From: CAZWVR01 sp964637235
GTDB taxonomy: Bacteria > Bacteroidota > Bacteroidia > Bacteroidales > S143-33
Assembly (NCBI GenBank): GCA_964637235.1
Contig: CAZWVR010000008.1
Span: 1 to 45,486 of the forward strand
Length of the DNA stretch: 45,486 bases
Direction: 5' to 3'
Both the position numbers and the translations under genes were made by a program. A model generated the notes under the pieces. That model saw nothing but the letters and a program-made list of their open reading frames with translations, ran no database searches and was not told the origin of the DNA. Shown here piece after piece: positions 25,219 to 33,260 of the stretch (the stretch's first letter is position 1; every line of letters begins with the position of its first letter).

Positions 25219-25248
25219 CAAAAATACTACAATTTTTCAATTTGCAAA
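25219..25248 (-). promoter_or_regulatory. rpsT: Putative rpsT promoter
   Basis: On the minus strand TTTG (25248-25245) is followed after 18 nt by TATTTTTG (25226-25219), close to the Bacteroidetes -33/-7 consensus. The box G is 27 nt before the rpsT ATG, giving a leader of about 20 nt. Confidence 0.6.
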
Positions 25249-25340
25249 ATATAAATCGCAAAAAATCTATAAATTAGACCTTTTAAACATTTATAGCTAA
25301 TGCATATTGAACTTCATAGCTTGATAAATAAAAATTTGAG

Positions 25341-25348
25341 TAAATTTG
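25341..25348 (+). promoter_or_regulatory. Putative -7 box (TAAATTTG) for the sensor kinase gene
   Basis: TAAATTTG matches TAnnTTTG with its G 18 nt before the ATG at 25366. No -33 TTTG is seen at the usual spacing. Confidence 0.5.
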
Positions 25349-25365
25349 CCCTACAATAAATAAAT

Positions 25366-26493
25366 ATGAATAAACTTATAAAAGTAATTTTTTTCATTAT
25401 CGCCTTACTGATAGCAATAGGTTCATTTATTTATACTAAAAGATTAGTCAAAGATATAAAACAAATTGAAAATCAAAGAGTTAAATTATGGGCAGAAGCC
25501 TATTCAGAATTAGTAGCTACTGACTTAACACAAAATATTAGCAATGTAGTCTTTAAAATGATTGAAAGCAATACTACAATACCAGTAATAATAACTGATA
25601 ATCAGGGGAATATCATTACTTATTCCAATATAGATACTTCAAAAGCAAAAAATCCTCATTATATCCAAAACCTAATTATAAAAATGCAAAAACAACATAA
25701 ACCCATAGCCATAGATATGGGAGAATACAAAAACTACATATATTATCTTGATTCAGAATTGCTAACTAAACTTAGAATGTTCCCAATATGGCAAGCTGTC
25801 TTTATTACATTATTTATGATAGTAGTTATTATTACACTTCATTTTTCAACAAAAGCAGAAGAAAACAAACTTTTAGTAGCAATGTCAAATGAGACAGCTC
25901 ATCAATTAGGAACACCTATCTCTTCTTTATTAGCTTGGATAGAAATGATGAAACTAACAGGCAAAGACGCCTTACTTGAAGAAGTAGAAAAAGATATCAA
26001 ACGTTTAGAAATTATTACTGAACGATTTTCACGCATAGGATCTAAACCAAAACTTCAAGAAACTAATTTAATAAAGCTAATCAATGAAACAGTAGAATAT
26101 TTAAAAAAAAGAACTTCTAAAAAGATAATATTTGAATTAAAAAGTAATACTGAAACTATAAAAACAATGCTTAATCCGCCTTTATTTTCGTGGGTAATAG
26201 AAAATCTTTGGAAAAATGCAGTTGATGCAATGAGTGGCATTGGTAAAATTACAATTGAAATAACACAAAAAAATGATTTAATTATCATAGATTTTAGTGA
26301 TACAGGAAAAGGATTAAGTAAAAAAAATCAAAAAAAAGTATTTAAACCGGGATATACAACCAAAACTCACGGTTGGGGTCTTGGATTAACCCTTGTAAAA
26401 AGAATTATTGAGGATTATCATAAAGGCAAAATATTTATAAAAAATTCCGAACTCAATAAAGGAACAACATTTAGAATTGTCCTTAAAAAATGA
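25366..26493 (+). CDS. Membrane sensor histidine kinase (orphan)
   Basis: This 375-residue protein has a membrane helix (about 5-23), a periplasmic sensor region of about 115 residues, a second helix (about 141-160), then the kinase core. H-box: MSNETAHQLGTPISSL with H179; N-box: ENLWKNAVDAMSG (N280, N284); G1: DFSDTGKGLS (D312, G314, G316); G2: HGWGLGLTLVKR. All ATP-site motifs look intact. There is no response regulator next to it, and folK follows 22 nt downstream. The signal sensed is unknown. Confidence 0.93.
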   Translation: MNKLIKVIFFIIALLIAIGSFIYTKRLVKDIKQIENQRVKLWAEAYSELVATDLTQNISNVVFKMIESNTTIPVIITDNQGNIITYSNIDTSKAKNPHYIQNLIIKMQKQHKPIAIDMGEYKNYIYYLDSELLTKLRMFPIWQAVFITLFMIVVIITLHFSTKAEENKLLVAMSNETAHQLGTPISSLLAWIEMMKLTGKDALLEEVEKDIKRLEIITERFSRIGSKPKLQETNLIKLINETVEYLKKRTSKKIIFELKSNTETIKTMLNPPLFSWVIENLWKNAVDAMSGIGKITIEITQKNDLIIIDFSDTGKGLSKKNQKKVFKPGYTTKTHGWGLGLTLVKRIIEDYHKGKIFIKNSELNKGTTFRIVLKK

Positions 26494-26515
26494 ATTTATT
26501 AAGTTTACGGCAAAA

Positions 26516-27037
26516 ATGGCAATAGTATATTTATCCTTAGGTTCAAACAAAAAAAATAGAAAAAAATACCTACAAGAGGCACTTATAAAACTCTCTAAAT
26601 TAGGTATATTAACCGCAATTTCAAATATATATGAAACAGAGCCATGGGGCTTTTATTCTCCCAATAATTTTTATAATCTAATCGTAAAAATGCAAACAAA
26701 CCTGCCTCCATTTAAACTATTATCAGAAATAAAATATATAGAACAACTGTTAGGTAGAGATATATCCTACTCCGAAGTATATCGCTCCAGAGAAATAGAT
26801 ATTGATATAATTTTCTACGATAATCTCATTTTAAACAGCGAAAAATTAATAATCCCTCATAAATATGCCCATAAACGCAAATTCGTATTACTCCCTATGG
26901 CAGAAATAAATCCACTAAAAATACATCCAGTATTAAATAAAACAATATCAGACTTAATAAAAGAATGCCCAGATAAAAGTTTCGTAAAAATAATCGGCAA
27001 ATTACCCCTTCCGGAAAAATTAATTAGCCATACATAA
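26516..27037 (+). CDS. folK: 2-amino-4-hydroxy-6-hydroxymethyldihydropteridine pyrophosphokinase (HPPK)
   Basis: FolK transfers pyrophosphate to the pterin in folate synthesis. From the ATG at 26516 the protein has 173 residues and starts MAIVYLSLGSNKKNR, the typical HPPK beginning. Further signatures are NIYETEPWGF, NNFYNLIVKMQT, IEQLLGR, and SREIDIDIIFYD, which carries the two metal-binding aspartates. An in-frame TTG at 26477 would add 13 residues that overlap the kinase gene and do not belong to the family, so I reject it. Confidence 0.94.
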   Translation: MAIVYLSLGSNKKNRKKYLQEALIKLSKLGILTAISNIYETEPWGFYSPNNFYNLIVKMQTNLPPFKLLSEIKYIEQLLGRDISYSEVYRSREIDIDIIFYDNLILNSEKLIIPHKYAHKRKFVLLPMAEINPLKIHPVLNKTISDLIKECPDKSFVKIIGKLPLPEKLISHT

Positions 27038-27065
27038 ATCTCTAAACTGAAAAAAAGAATTTTTT

Positions 27066-27096
27066 TTTGACTTTATAAAAAAACAATTTTTTTTTG
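27066..27096 (+). promoter_or_regulatory. speA: Putative promoter of the arginine decarboxylase gene
   Basis: TTTG at 27066-27069 is followed after 19 nt by TTTTTTTG (27089-27096), which keeps the TTTG half of the Bacteroidetes -7 box but has TT for TA. The spacing is ideal, and the box G is 19 nt before the ATG at 27115. Confidence 0.4.
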
Positions 27097-27114
27097 CTAC
27101 ATAAAACTCAAACG

Positions 27115-28521
27115 ATGAAAAATACTTATATTGATTTAATTCTACAATCATACTATTTCCCACAAGAAGGATTTGATTTAAGAGATGGATATTTAACTTT
27201 CCACGGAGTTTCTTTAAAATATTTAATAAAAAAATACGGAGCTCCTTTCCGGCTTTTTTATTTACCTAGGATATCCTATCAAATAAAACGAGCCAAAAAC
27301 TTATTTAGAAGGGCTTTTAAATCAGAAAATTATAGAGGGAAATATTTCTATACCTATTGCACTAAAAGTAATCATTTTTATTACGTAATTAGAGAAGCTT
27401 TACGTAATGATGTACATTTGGAGACATCCTCGGCTTTTGACATTGATTTAATAATAAAGTTATACGAAAAAGGAGAATTTACAAAAGATAAATACATTAT
27501 TCACAATGGTTTTAAAACCGAAGAATATTTAAAGAAAATCATACAATTATATGACTTAGGCTTCAAAAATATCATAATCGTATTTGATAGCATAAGAGAA
27601 ATCGACAGGTTAGAAAAAATCATAGGTGATAGAAGGATTAAAGTTGGAATACGAATGGCAATAGATCAGGAACCTAAATTTGACTATTATACTTCGCGCT
27701 TAGGAATACGCAGCTCAGAAATAAAAAGAATTTATGAAACAAAAATAAAAAACAACAAACACTTTGAATTTAAAATGTTCCATTTCTTTGTAGATTCTGG
27801 AATTTTAGACACCGTATATTACTGGGGAGAATTTAAAAAAGCTCTTAAATTATTTGTTGAACTCAAAAAAGATTGCCCCACCTTGGATTCATTTAATATT
27901 GGAGGGGGGTTCCCTATACGTAATAATCTCGATTTCACATACGATTATGAATATATGGTAACAGAAATAGTTGCTAATATAAAAGAGGCTTGCGTAGAAG
28001 AAGGTATTCCAGAACCCCATATATTTACAGAATTTGGACGTTATACAGTGGGAGAAAGTGGAGCATGGATATTCGAAGTATTAGAACAAAAACAACAAAA
28101 TGATACAGAACTATGGTATATCATCAATAATAGCCTGATGAACACAATGCCAGACTCTTGGTCACTAAAAGAAAAATTCATTTTACTTCCTATAAACAAA
28201 TGGGAAAATGAATTCACTCGTGTAAATATAGGAGGAATTACGTGTGATAAATCGGATTACTATGGATATTATGAACTCAATCAACAGCTTGTATTACCCC
28301 GCTTTTCCGATGATGACAAAGAACCTTTATACATTGGTTTTTTTCAGACTGGTGCATATCAAGACGCTATAAGTGGATATGGAGGAATAAAACACTGCTT
28401 AATTCCTATGCCTAAATACATCTTTATTGACAGAGACGAAAATGGTAATGTAATAGACTTTGTTTTCAGAGAGGAACAAAAAGTTGAAGATATGCTGAAC
28501 ATTTTAGGATACAATGATTAA
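27115..28521 (+). CDS. speA: Arginine decarboxylase (PLP fold III, short Bacteroidota type)
   Basis: From ATG 27115 the protein has 468 residues (MKNTYIDLILQSYYFPQEGF...). It matches the short arginine decarboxylases of Bacteroidota. The PLP lysine lies in YFYTYCTKSNHFYYV, HLETSSAFDI follows, the glycine-rich phosphate loop is FNIGGGFPI, and the C-terminal active-site region contains GGITCDKSDYYG and YIGFFQTGAYQD. The product, agmatine, feeds polyamine synthesis; no aguA/aguB or speB is in the window. An upstream in-frame TTG at 27094 is part of the likely promoter box, so it is not the start. The substrate is inferred from family likeness; related enzymes use diaminopimelate or ornithine. 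Confidence 0.87.
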   Translation: MKNTYIDLILQSYYFPQEGFDLRDGYLTFHGVSLKYLIKKYGAPFRLFYLPRISYQIKRAKNLFRRAFKSENYRGKYFYTYCTKSNHFYYVIREALRNDVHLETSSAFDIDLIIKLYEKGEFTKDKYIIHNGFKTEEYLKKIIQLYDLGFKNIIIVFDSIREIDRLEKIIGDRRIKVGIRMAIDQEPKFDYYTSRLGIRSSEIKRIYETKIKNNKHFEFKMFHFFVDSGILDTVYYWGEFKKALKLFVELKKDCPTLDSFNIGGGFPIRNNLDFTYDYEYMVTEIVANIKEACVEEGIPEPHIFTEFGRYTVGESGAWIFEVLEQKQQNDTELWYIINNSLMNTMPDSWSLKEKFILLPINKWENEFTRVNIGGITCDKSDYYGYYELNQQLVLPRFSDDDKEPLYIGFFQTGAYQDAISGYGGIKHCLIPMPKYIFIDRDENGNVIDFVFREEQKVEDMLNILGYND

Positions 28522-28542
28522 AATATCTTCTAACGTAAAAAA

Positions 28543-29676
28543 TTATTCAAAACGGTTGAATATTTTATAGCCTTTTTCTTTTAAAATTTTATTTTTTCGC
28601 ATAAGTATCAAATCACTTTCTACCATTTCTTTAATTAGATCTTCTAGTGAATATTCAGGCTCCCAGCCCAATTCTTTTTTTGCCTTAGAAGCATCCCCAA
28701 TCAGAACATCAACTTCGGTCGGTCTAAAATACATGGGATCAACCCTAATAATAACGTCTCCTTCTTGGATATTTTCAATAGCTTCTGGACAAAGTTTAGT
28801 CTCCTCAACCTTTGCTACTACTCCCACTTCATTAAGTCCTTCTCCCTGAAATTCTATTTCAACGCCAATATGTGCAAAAGCCTTTTTAGCGAATTCCCTG
28901 ACTTCGGTAGTCCTACCAGTAGCAATTACAAAATCATCTGGTTTATAATGTTGAAGTATCAGATACATAGCTCTAACATAGTCCTTAGCATGTCCCCAGT
29001 CCCTCTTAGCAGAGAGATTTCCCAACCACAAGGTTTTTTGTAAACCTAATGCAATTGAAGCAACTGCTCTTGTTATTTTTCTGGTGACAAAAGTTTCACC
29101 TCTTATAGGAGATTCATGATTGAATAATATGCCATTAGAGGCAAATATACCGTATGCCTCACGATAATTAACTGTTATCCAATATGCATAAAGTTTAGCA
29201 ACAGCATATGGACTACGAGGATAAAATGGAGTATTTTCTGTTTGGGGCATTTCTCTAACGCGTCCAAATAATTCACTTGTAGAAGCTTGATATATTCTAA
29301 CTTTATCTTTCAATCCTAAAAGACGAACAGCTTCAAGAATCCTTAAAGTTCCTAATGCATCCGCATTTGCAGTATATTCCGGAGTATCAAAACTAACCTT
29401 AACATGACTCATTGCTGCTAAATTGTATATTTCATCTGGCTGGACTTCTTGAATTATACGTATTAAATTTGTGGAATCTGTTAAATCGCCATAATGAAGG
29501 AAAAAACGTATATTTTGTTCGTGAGGATCTTGATAAAGATGATCTATTCTATCAGTATTAAAAAGGGAAGTACGTCTTTTTATTCCGTGAACTATATATC
29601 CTTTTTTCAACAGAAATTCAGCTAAATAGGCTCCATCTTGGCCAGTAATTCCTGTAATTAAAGCTGCTTTTGCCAT
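28543..29676 (-). CDS. gmd: GDP-mannose 4,6-dehydratase
   Basis: Gmd makes GDP-4-keto-6-deoxymannose, the precursor of GDP-fucose and related sugars. The 377-residue extended-SDR protein has GITGQDG (9-15) for NADP, RRTSLFNTDRID (34-45), NLAAMSHVKVSFDTPEYTA, catalytic TSE (T133-E135) and YAVAK (Y157, K161), and RDWGHAKDYVRAMYL. The length is normal. Its usual partner fcl (GDP-fucose synthase) is not adjacent. It follows the LUD gene by 26 nt in the leuS unit. Confidence 0.96.
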   Translation of the reverse strand: MAKAALITGITGQDGAYLAEFLLKKGYIVHGIKRRTSLFNTDRIDHLYQDPHEQNIRFFLHYGDLTDSTNLIRIIQEVQPDEIYNLAAMSHVKVSFDTPEYTANADALGTLRILEAVRLLGLKDKVRIYQASTSELFGRVREMPQTENTPFYPRSPYAVAKLYAYWITVNYREAYGIFASNGILFNHESPIRGETFVTRKITRAVASIALGLQKTLWLGNLSAKRDWGHAKDYVRAMYLILQHYKPDDFVIATGRTTEVREFAKKAFAHIGVEIEFQGEGLNEVGVVAKVEETKLCPEAIENIQEGDVIIRVDPMYFRPTEVDVLIGDASKAKKELGWEPEYSLEDLIKEMVESDLILMRKNKILKEKGYKIFNRFE

Positions 29677-29702
29677 TTTTTATTTACAAACTTAGTAAAA
29701 TT

Positions 29703-30242
29703 TTAAACTTCTATCAAAATTATAGTTAATTTTTTAGGTCCATGCATCCCTAAAATCAAAGTTTTTTCAATATCTGCAGTACGACTGGGACCAGTTATTA
29801 GAGTGATTTTATCTGGCAAATTGCCATATTTTTTATTAAGCAAGTCAAAGACTTTATCTACATTCGCAATAATCTGATTTTCATAAGCTATTATTATCAA
29901 ATGAGGTACAACAGCATAAAAAGCAATATCTCCATATCCAGATGAAACCACAATAGAACCAGTACGGGCAATTAAGCCATCTGAATAGCCCACAGCAGCA
30001 TCAGCAGAAAAAAGTTCATTTTTATTTTTATAAATAGAAATATTCAATCCTTCTGCAACCTTGAGCAAAGTTTCATCATTAGTAATAACCTTTTTATAAT
30101 TTTCTATAATTTTTCCAAGAACTTTGTCAACTGTATTTTGTTTAATAATTAAAACTTCTGTACCAACACTACTGGCGTTCTCAATAAAATGTTGTTTTAA
30201 ATTCTCAATTGAATAAAAAATTCTATCTTCTAATTGTGTCAT
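29703..30242 (-). CDS. LUD-domain protein (LutC/YkgG-like)
   Basis: This 179-residue protein has the LUD domain: IIKQNTVDKVLGKIIENY near the start, AAVGYSDGLIARTGSIVVSS in the middle and LITGPSRTADIEKTLILGMHGPKKLTIIL at the end. LutC is part of the LutABC lactate-oxidation complex in Bacillus, but lutA and lutB are not nearby. A lone LUD protein beside leuS may have another role. It starts 10 nt after leuS ends, so they are probably cotranscribed. Confidence 0.88.
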   Translation of the reverse strand: MTQLEDRIFYSIENLKQHFIENASSVGTEVLIIKQNTVDKVLGKIIENYKKVITNDETLLKVAEGLNISIYKNKNELFSADAAVGYSDGLIARTGSIVVSSGYGDIAFYAVVPHLIIIAYENQIIANVDKVFDLLNKKYGNLPDKITLITGPSRTADIEKTLILGMHGPKKLTIILIEV

Positions 30243-30252
30243 TTAGTCTTAT

Positions 30253-33102
30253 TTACTTGACAACCAAATTAATAACTTTATTTGGAACAAATATTACTTT
30301 TTTAATTTCTTTACCTTCAATATATTTTTTAACATTTGGCAATTCCATAACTTGCTTTTCCGCCTCCTGTTGAGTTATTCCTACTGGTAAATTTATAACA
30401 GCACGCTTTTTACCATTTACCATTACAGGATACTGCTTAAAATCTTCTTTAATATACTTTTCATCATAAGAAGGATAAGGAACATATTCGATACTTGGCT
30501 CATAGCCCAACTTTTCCCATAACTCTTCTGCAATATGAGGAGCAAAAGGTGAAATCAAAACAACCAAAGGTTCAAGAATTGCTCTTTTATTACATTTAAT
30601 TGCAGATAGTTCATTAACACAAACCATCATTTGACTTATTGCTGTATTATAAGAAAGCTTCTGAATATCCTCTGTCACTTTCTTAATAGTTTTATGCAAA
30701 ATACGTAATTCCTGTTCGTTTGGTTCTTCTTTACTAACTTCAAACTCTCCTGATTTATTAAAAAATAGTCCCCAGAATTTACGTAAAAATCTATGTATTC
30801 CTTCTATACCTTCAACACTCCATGGCTTAGACTGTTCAATAGGACCTAAAAACATTTCATACATTCTATAAGTATCTGCACCGTATTGCGCAATAACATC
30901 ATCTGGATTTATAACATTATATTTTGATTTAGACATTTTTTCTATCATAGAACCGCAAACATACTTAGCATCTTTATCATCTGCTGTTGCTTCAACGTAT
31001 TTAACATTCCCTTGACTATCTTTTACTTCTTTTTCTAAAATAAATTTTACTGTATTAACCGCATCTTTATCTTTTAAAAGTCTATAGACATCGTCTTTCA
31101 AAAATTTTTCTATATCTAATATATCACCCTTGACACTGGAAATTGAGACATATAAACGATCCACTTGGTATTTATCTTTCAAATGGTAAGAAACAAAAGT
31201 ATTAGTACCTTTAATTCTATATACAAAATGGGAAACACCTAACATCATTCCCTGATTCACCAGTTTTTTAAAAGGCTCATCTTCAACAATATATCCTAAA
31301 TCAAATAAAAATTTATTCCAGAAGCGAGAATAAATCAAATGCCCAACAGCATGCTCCATACCACCAAGATAAAAATCTACATTCCTCCAATATTCTACAA
31401 CATCTTTATCAACAAAACGTTTATCATTCTTAGGATCCATAAATCGTATATAATAAGCAGAGGAACCTGCAAAGCCGGGCATTGTATATACTTCTAAGGG
31501 ATAACCTTCCTTAGTTGTCCAATTTTTAGCTCTTGCCAAAGGAGGTTTCCCATCCTTAGTAGGTGAAAAATCATCTATTTCAGGTAAAAGCAACGGCAGT
31601 TCTTCCTCATTTAAAGGATATGGAATTGAATCTTTATAATAAATTGGAAAAGGTTCTCCCCAATATCTTTGCCTACTAAATATAGCATCTCGCATTTTAT
31701 AATTAACTTTTCTGCGTCCAATTTTTCTATTTTCCACTTCCTGAATAATTCTGTCAATAGCATCTTTAACTTCTAAACCATTAAGAATACCAGAATTTAT
31801 CATTTTACCGGACTTATCATCATAAGATTGCTCGGTAATATCTGCCCCTTCTATAACTTGAATTATAGGCAAATTAAACTTTTTTGCAAAAGCATAATCA
31901 CGGCTATCATGACCCGGCACAGCCATTATAGCGCCCGTACCGTAAGTTATTAAAACATAATCCGATATCCATATCGGAATGCGTTTTTCTGTAAAAGGAT
32001 TTATGGCATAAGCACCGGTAAAAACTCCTGTAACATTTTTAGTATCAGCAATCCTTTCACGTTCCGTACGCTGTTTTGTTCGCTGAATATAACGGTTTAC
32101 TTCGTCTTTATATTCGTCTGTAGTTATTTCTTTTACAAGAGGATGTTCTGGGGCTAAGACCATAAAAGTAGCACCATATATAGTATCTGGACGTGTAGTA
32201 AAAATCAATATTTGTTTATCCGAATCTGCCACAGGAAAATATATTTCTGCTCCATAAGAACGTCCAATCCAATTTCTCTGAATTTCTTTAATAGAATTCG
32301 ACCAATCTAATTTTTCTAAACCTTCTAATAATCTATCGGCATAAGCAGTGACACGGAGCAGCCACTGTTCCATTTCTACTTGATATACAGGATATCCTCC
32401 TCTTACAGATAAGCCATCTTGAACTTCATCATTTGCAAGTACAGTACCTAATTCAGGGCACCAATTCACACGAGTAATATCTTTATAAGCAAGTCTATAC
32501 TTATTAAGTACGTGCTGCTTTTTCTTCTCAGAGAAAGAACGCCATTGTTCTGCTGTAAATGTTTCTTTACAATTATTGGCTGCATTAACTTTAAGATTAC
32601 CATTCCTTTCAAATTCGTCTATCAATGTTTCTATGGGTTCTGCTTTTTCTTTATCCTTGTTATACCAATGTTTAAAAAGTTGTAAAAATATCCACTGTGT
32701 CCATTTATAATAATCAGGATCAGAAGTAGCAAATTCTCTATCCCAATCATAAGAAAGTCCTATCAATTTCAATTGTTTACGATATCTCTTTATATTTTCC
32801 TTTGTAGTTTCGGCAGGATGCTTACCATGTTCTATGGCATATTGTTCTGCTGGCAGACCGAATGCGTCATAACCCATTGGGTGTAATACATTATACCCCT
32901 TATGGCGCATATATCTTGAATATATATCAGAAGCAATATACCCCAAGGGATGTCCTACATGCAACCCTGCTCCTGACGGATAGGGAAACATATCCAAAAC
33001 ATAATACTTGGGCTTAGAACTATAATTATCTGCTTTAAAAGTTTTATTTTCATCCCAATATTTTTGCCACTTTTGTTCAATTGTAGTAAAATCATATTTC
33101 AT
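30253..33102 (-). CDS. leuS: Leucyl-tRNA synthetase
   Basis: This 949-residue protein is a complete class Ia synthetase: HVGH (48-51, the HIGH motif), editing domain with TTRPDT (302-307) and VPGHDSRD (395-402), the RQRYWGEPFP stretch (about 478-487), KMSKS (722-726) and a C-terminal anticodon/tRNA-binding region (about 760-949). It is longer than E. coli LeuS (860); part of the excess is an insertion between about 625 and 715, just before KMSKS, which I recall as usual in Bacteroidota. It heads the unit leuS-LUD-gmd. Confidence 0.97.
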   Translation of the reverse strand: MKYDFTTIEQKWQKYWDENKTFKADNYSSKPKYYVLDMFPYPSGAGLHVGHPLGYIASDIYSRYMRHKGYNVLHPMGYDAFGLPAEQYAIEHGKHPAETTKENIKRYRKQLKLIGLSYDWDREFATSDPDYYKWTQWIFLQLFKHWYNKDKEKAEPIETLIDEFERNGNLKVNAANNCKETFTAEQWRSFSEKKKQHVLNKYRLAYKDITRVNWCPELGTVLANDEVQDGLSVRGGYPVYQVEMEQWLLRVTAYADRLLEGLEKLDWSNSIKEIQRNWIGRSYGAEIYFPVADSDKQILIFTTRPDTIYGATFMVLAPEHPLVKEITTDEYKDEVNRYIQRTKQRTERERIADTKNVTGVFTGAYAINPFTEKRIPIWISDYVLITYGTGAIMAVPGHDSRDYAFAKKFNLPIIQVIEGADITEQSYDDKSGKMINSGILNGLEVKDAIDRIIQEVENRKIGRRKVNYKMRDAIFSRQRYWGEPFPIYYKDSIPYPLNEEELPLLLPEIDDFSPTKDGKPPLARAKNWTTKEGYPLEVYTMPGFAGSSAYYIRFMDPKNDKRFVDKDVVEYWRNVDFYLGGMEHAVGHLIYSRFWNKFLFDLGYIVEDEPFKKLVNQGMMLGVSHFVYRIKGTNTFVSYHLKDKYQVDRLYVSISSVKGDILDIEKFLKDDVYRLLKDKDAVNTVKFILEKEVKDSQGNVKYVEATADDKDAKYVCGSMIEKMSKSKYNVINPDDVIAQYGADTYRMYEMFLGPIEQSKPWSVEGIEGIHRFLRKFWGLFFNKSGEFEVSKEEPNEQELRILHKTIKKVTEDIQKLSYNTAISQMMVCVNELSAIKCNKRAILEPLVVLISPFAPHIAEELWEKLGYEPSIEYVPYPSYDEKYIKEDFKQYPVMVNGKKRAVINLPVGITQQEAEKQVMELPNVKKYIEGKEIKKVIFVPNKVINLVVK

Positions 33103-33122
33103 ACTTAAAATTTTTGGGATTT

Positions 33123-33130
33123 CAAAAGTA
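33123..33130 (-). promoter_or_regulatory. leuS: Putative -7 box (TACTTTTG) for leuS
   Basis: The minus strand reads TACTTTTG, with its G 21 nt before the leuS ATG. No TTTG lies at the usual -33 distance. Confidence 0.45.
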
Positions 33131-33154
33131 TAAAAAAAATTTTTTTTTCATCTC

Positions 33155-33174
33155 AATTTTAACAAGTTAAAATT
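33155..33174. repeat. 20-bp near-palindrome upstream of leuS
   Basis: AATTTTAAC (33155-33163) and GTTAAAATT (33166-33174) are exact inverted complements with two bases between. It lies between the TonB-receptor gene and leuS, just upstream of the leuS -7 box. It could be an operator or part of a weak terminator; being all A/T-rich it may also be chance. No T-tract follows on the minus strand. Confidence 0.3.
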
Positions 33175-33260
33175 TTATTACTTTCTTTTAAGAATATTAA
33201 AAATAAACCGAATATCAATAAATAGTATATATTTTACTAAAATTCAATCAATTAAAGCAA

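Noticed and set aside
33155..33174. Palindrome as terminator of the TonB-receptor gene
   Set aside because: The stem is A/T-rich and is followed on the minus strand by mixed bases and A residues before any T-tract, so it is listed only as a repeat.
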